Below, piece by piece: positions 63,583 through 64,000 of a stretch of 64,000 nt of DNA (position 1 is the first letter of the stretch; each line of letters begins with the position of its first letter). A program made the position numbers and the translations under genes. Source of the DNA: Ignisphaera cupida (GTDB lineage Archaea > Thermoproteota > Thermoprotei_A > Sulfolobales > Ignisphaeraceae); assembly GCF_030186535.1 (NCBI RefSeq), contig NZ_JASNVW010000004.1:1-64000 (forward strand). The letters run 5' to 3'. Below the pieces are notes generated by a model that searched no databases, was not told the DNA's origin, and saw only the letters and a program-made list of their open reading frames with translations.

Positions 63583-64000
63583 TTATATAAATAAGGTTTT
63601 CAGCACTGAAAATACTACTGTGGGTATTAATGGAAGAGTTAGATTATCTTCTGGACTAAACATTTCTACTAATATAGATGTGGCGGAAACAATCAATGCT
63701 ATAATAATATTCTTAACTAAAAAGAATAGAATAGATGCAAAAATAGAAAAGGCTATTAGATAAGCCTTAACCGTATGTTTAAACACCTTTCTGCTTTTTC
63801 CATCAAGCAAAGTTACTATAGATGTTATACTATCTACGAACGCTAATGCTAATATCCCTACATAAGCATCATATCCACAAGTCACATAACTTAAAAATAT
63901 TGATAACAAAGCAAAGGTAACACTAACATAGCCATATCTCTTTTCATAATCTCTCTCAACACTTTCAATAAAACTATCTAAGCTTTCCTCATACCTACTA
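63583..64000 (-). CDS. Dolichol/phytol kinase-like membrane protein, 5' end beyond the window
   Basis: The frame is open to the right edge, so the N-terminus is missing; at least 138 residues are encoded here. Four or five hydrophobic helices are seen, with ALAFVDSITSIV and LVEMFSPEDNLTLPLIPTV matching the C-terminal part of dolichol kinase/CDP-diglyceride synthase-like enzymes, where FADS and DNL are the conserved elements. It probably makes a polyprenyl phosphate. Confidence 0.72.
   Translation of the reverse strand, partial: SRYEESLDSFIESVERDYEKRYGYVSVTFALLSIFLSYVTCGYDAYVGILALAFVDSITSIVTLLDGKSRKVFKHTVKAYLIAFSIFASILFFLVKNIIIALIVSATSILVEMFSPEDNLTLPLIPTVVFSVLKTLFI

Noticed and set aside
1-64000. 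CRISPR arrays, complete insertion sequences and integrase/att sites
   Set aside because: No regularly spaced repeats, transposase with intact catalytic motif or integrase gene was seen; only probable IS relics.

Overview
The window looks like chromosomal DNA of a hyperthermophilic crenarchaeon. It is AT-rich, with compact operons, GGTG-type ribosome binding sites, reverse gyrase, a thermosome, eukaryote-like ribosomal proteins (S17e, S25e, S26e), KEOPS, MIP18, GTP-dependent dephospho-CoA kinase, tungsten aldehyde:ferredoxin oxidoreductase (AOR) and archaeal C/D box guide RNAs. An Ignisphaera-like member of the Desulfurococcales would fit, but the genus is a guess.

Layout. 1-5.9 kb: thermosome (cut by the left edge), S17e, a MoaD-like protein, Cgi121 (KEOPS), a 25-residue Glu/Trp microprotein, ABCE1, FBP aldolase/phosphatase and triosephosphate isomerase. 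6-10.2 kb: an accessory island with two HtrA-like serine proteases around an exported protein of unknown function. 10.5-12.7 kb: flavoprotein, tRNA-Gly(TCC), a GC-rich element that may be an IS200/IS605 relic, and a Bat-type regulator. 13-21.5 kb: a sugar cluster with CUT2 ABC transporter, cupin phosphoglucose isomerase, FGGY kinase, a MoaD-like protein and AOR. 22.4-27.9 kb: three C/D box sRNAs, then reverse gyrase and a nitrilase homologue that lacks its catalytic residues.

28-37.6 kb: information processing and lipid genes (S25e, TrmI, ProRS, S26e, a CDP-alcohol phosphotransferase, Clp1) and a complete late module of the archaeal mevalonate pathway (UbiD-like decarboxylase plus phosphomevalonate dehydratase large and small subunits). 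37.7-42.5 kb: an OPT-like permease, a multi-gene ABC exporter and a RING/PHD-like zinc protein. 42.5-53.4 kb: sugar nucleotidyltransferase, DPM/GtrA glycosyltransferase, endonuclease III, a C/D sRNA, two MoeA genes, endonuclease V, a proteasome beta subunit without its catalytic Thr, MIP18, hexulose-phosphate synthase, a methanogen-type SerRS and a ThiF/MoeB E1-like enzyme. 53.6-64 kb: an M28 peptidase, a second GC-rich structured island, a frameshifted geranylgeranyl reductase, a hydrogenase maturation set (HypA, an Mrp-type HypB, endopeptidase), dephospho-CoA kinase, IleRS, a tRNA-binding OB-fold protein and a dolichol-kinase-like protein cut by the right edge.

How it fits together. Molybdopterin/tungstopterin functions recur (two MoaD-like proteins, two MoeA proteins, one E1-like enzyme) and fit the AOR. 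The sugar genes suggest import, phosphorylation, isomerisation and ferredoxin-linked oxidation. The strongest unusual signals are the Glu/Trp microprotein, two genes that appear to start at AUA, C/D sRNAs whose guides match neighbouring nucleotides of the 23S peptidyl-transferase region, the protease island, and several apparently non-catalytic homologues.
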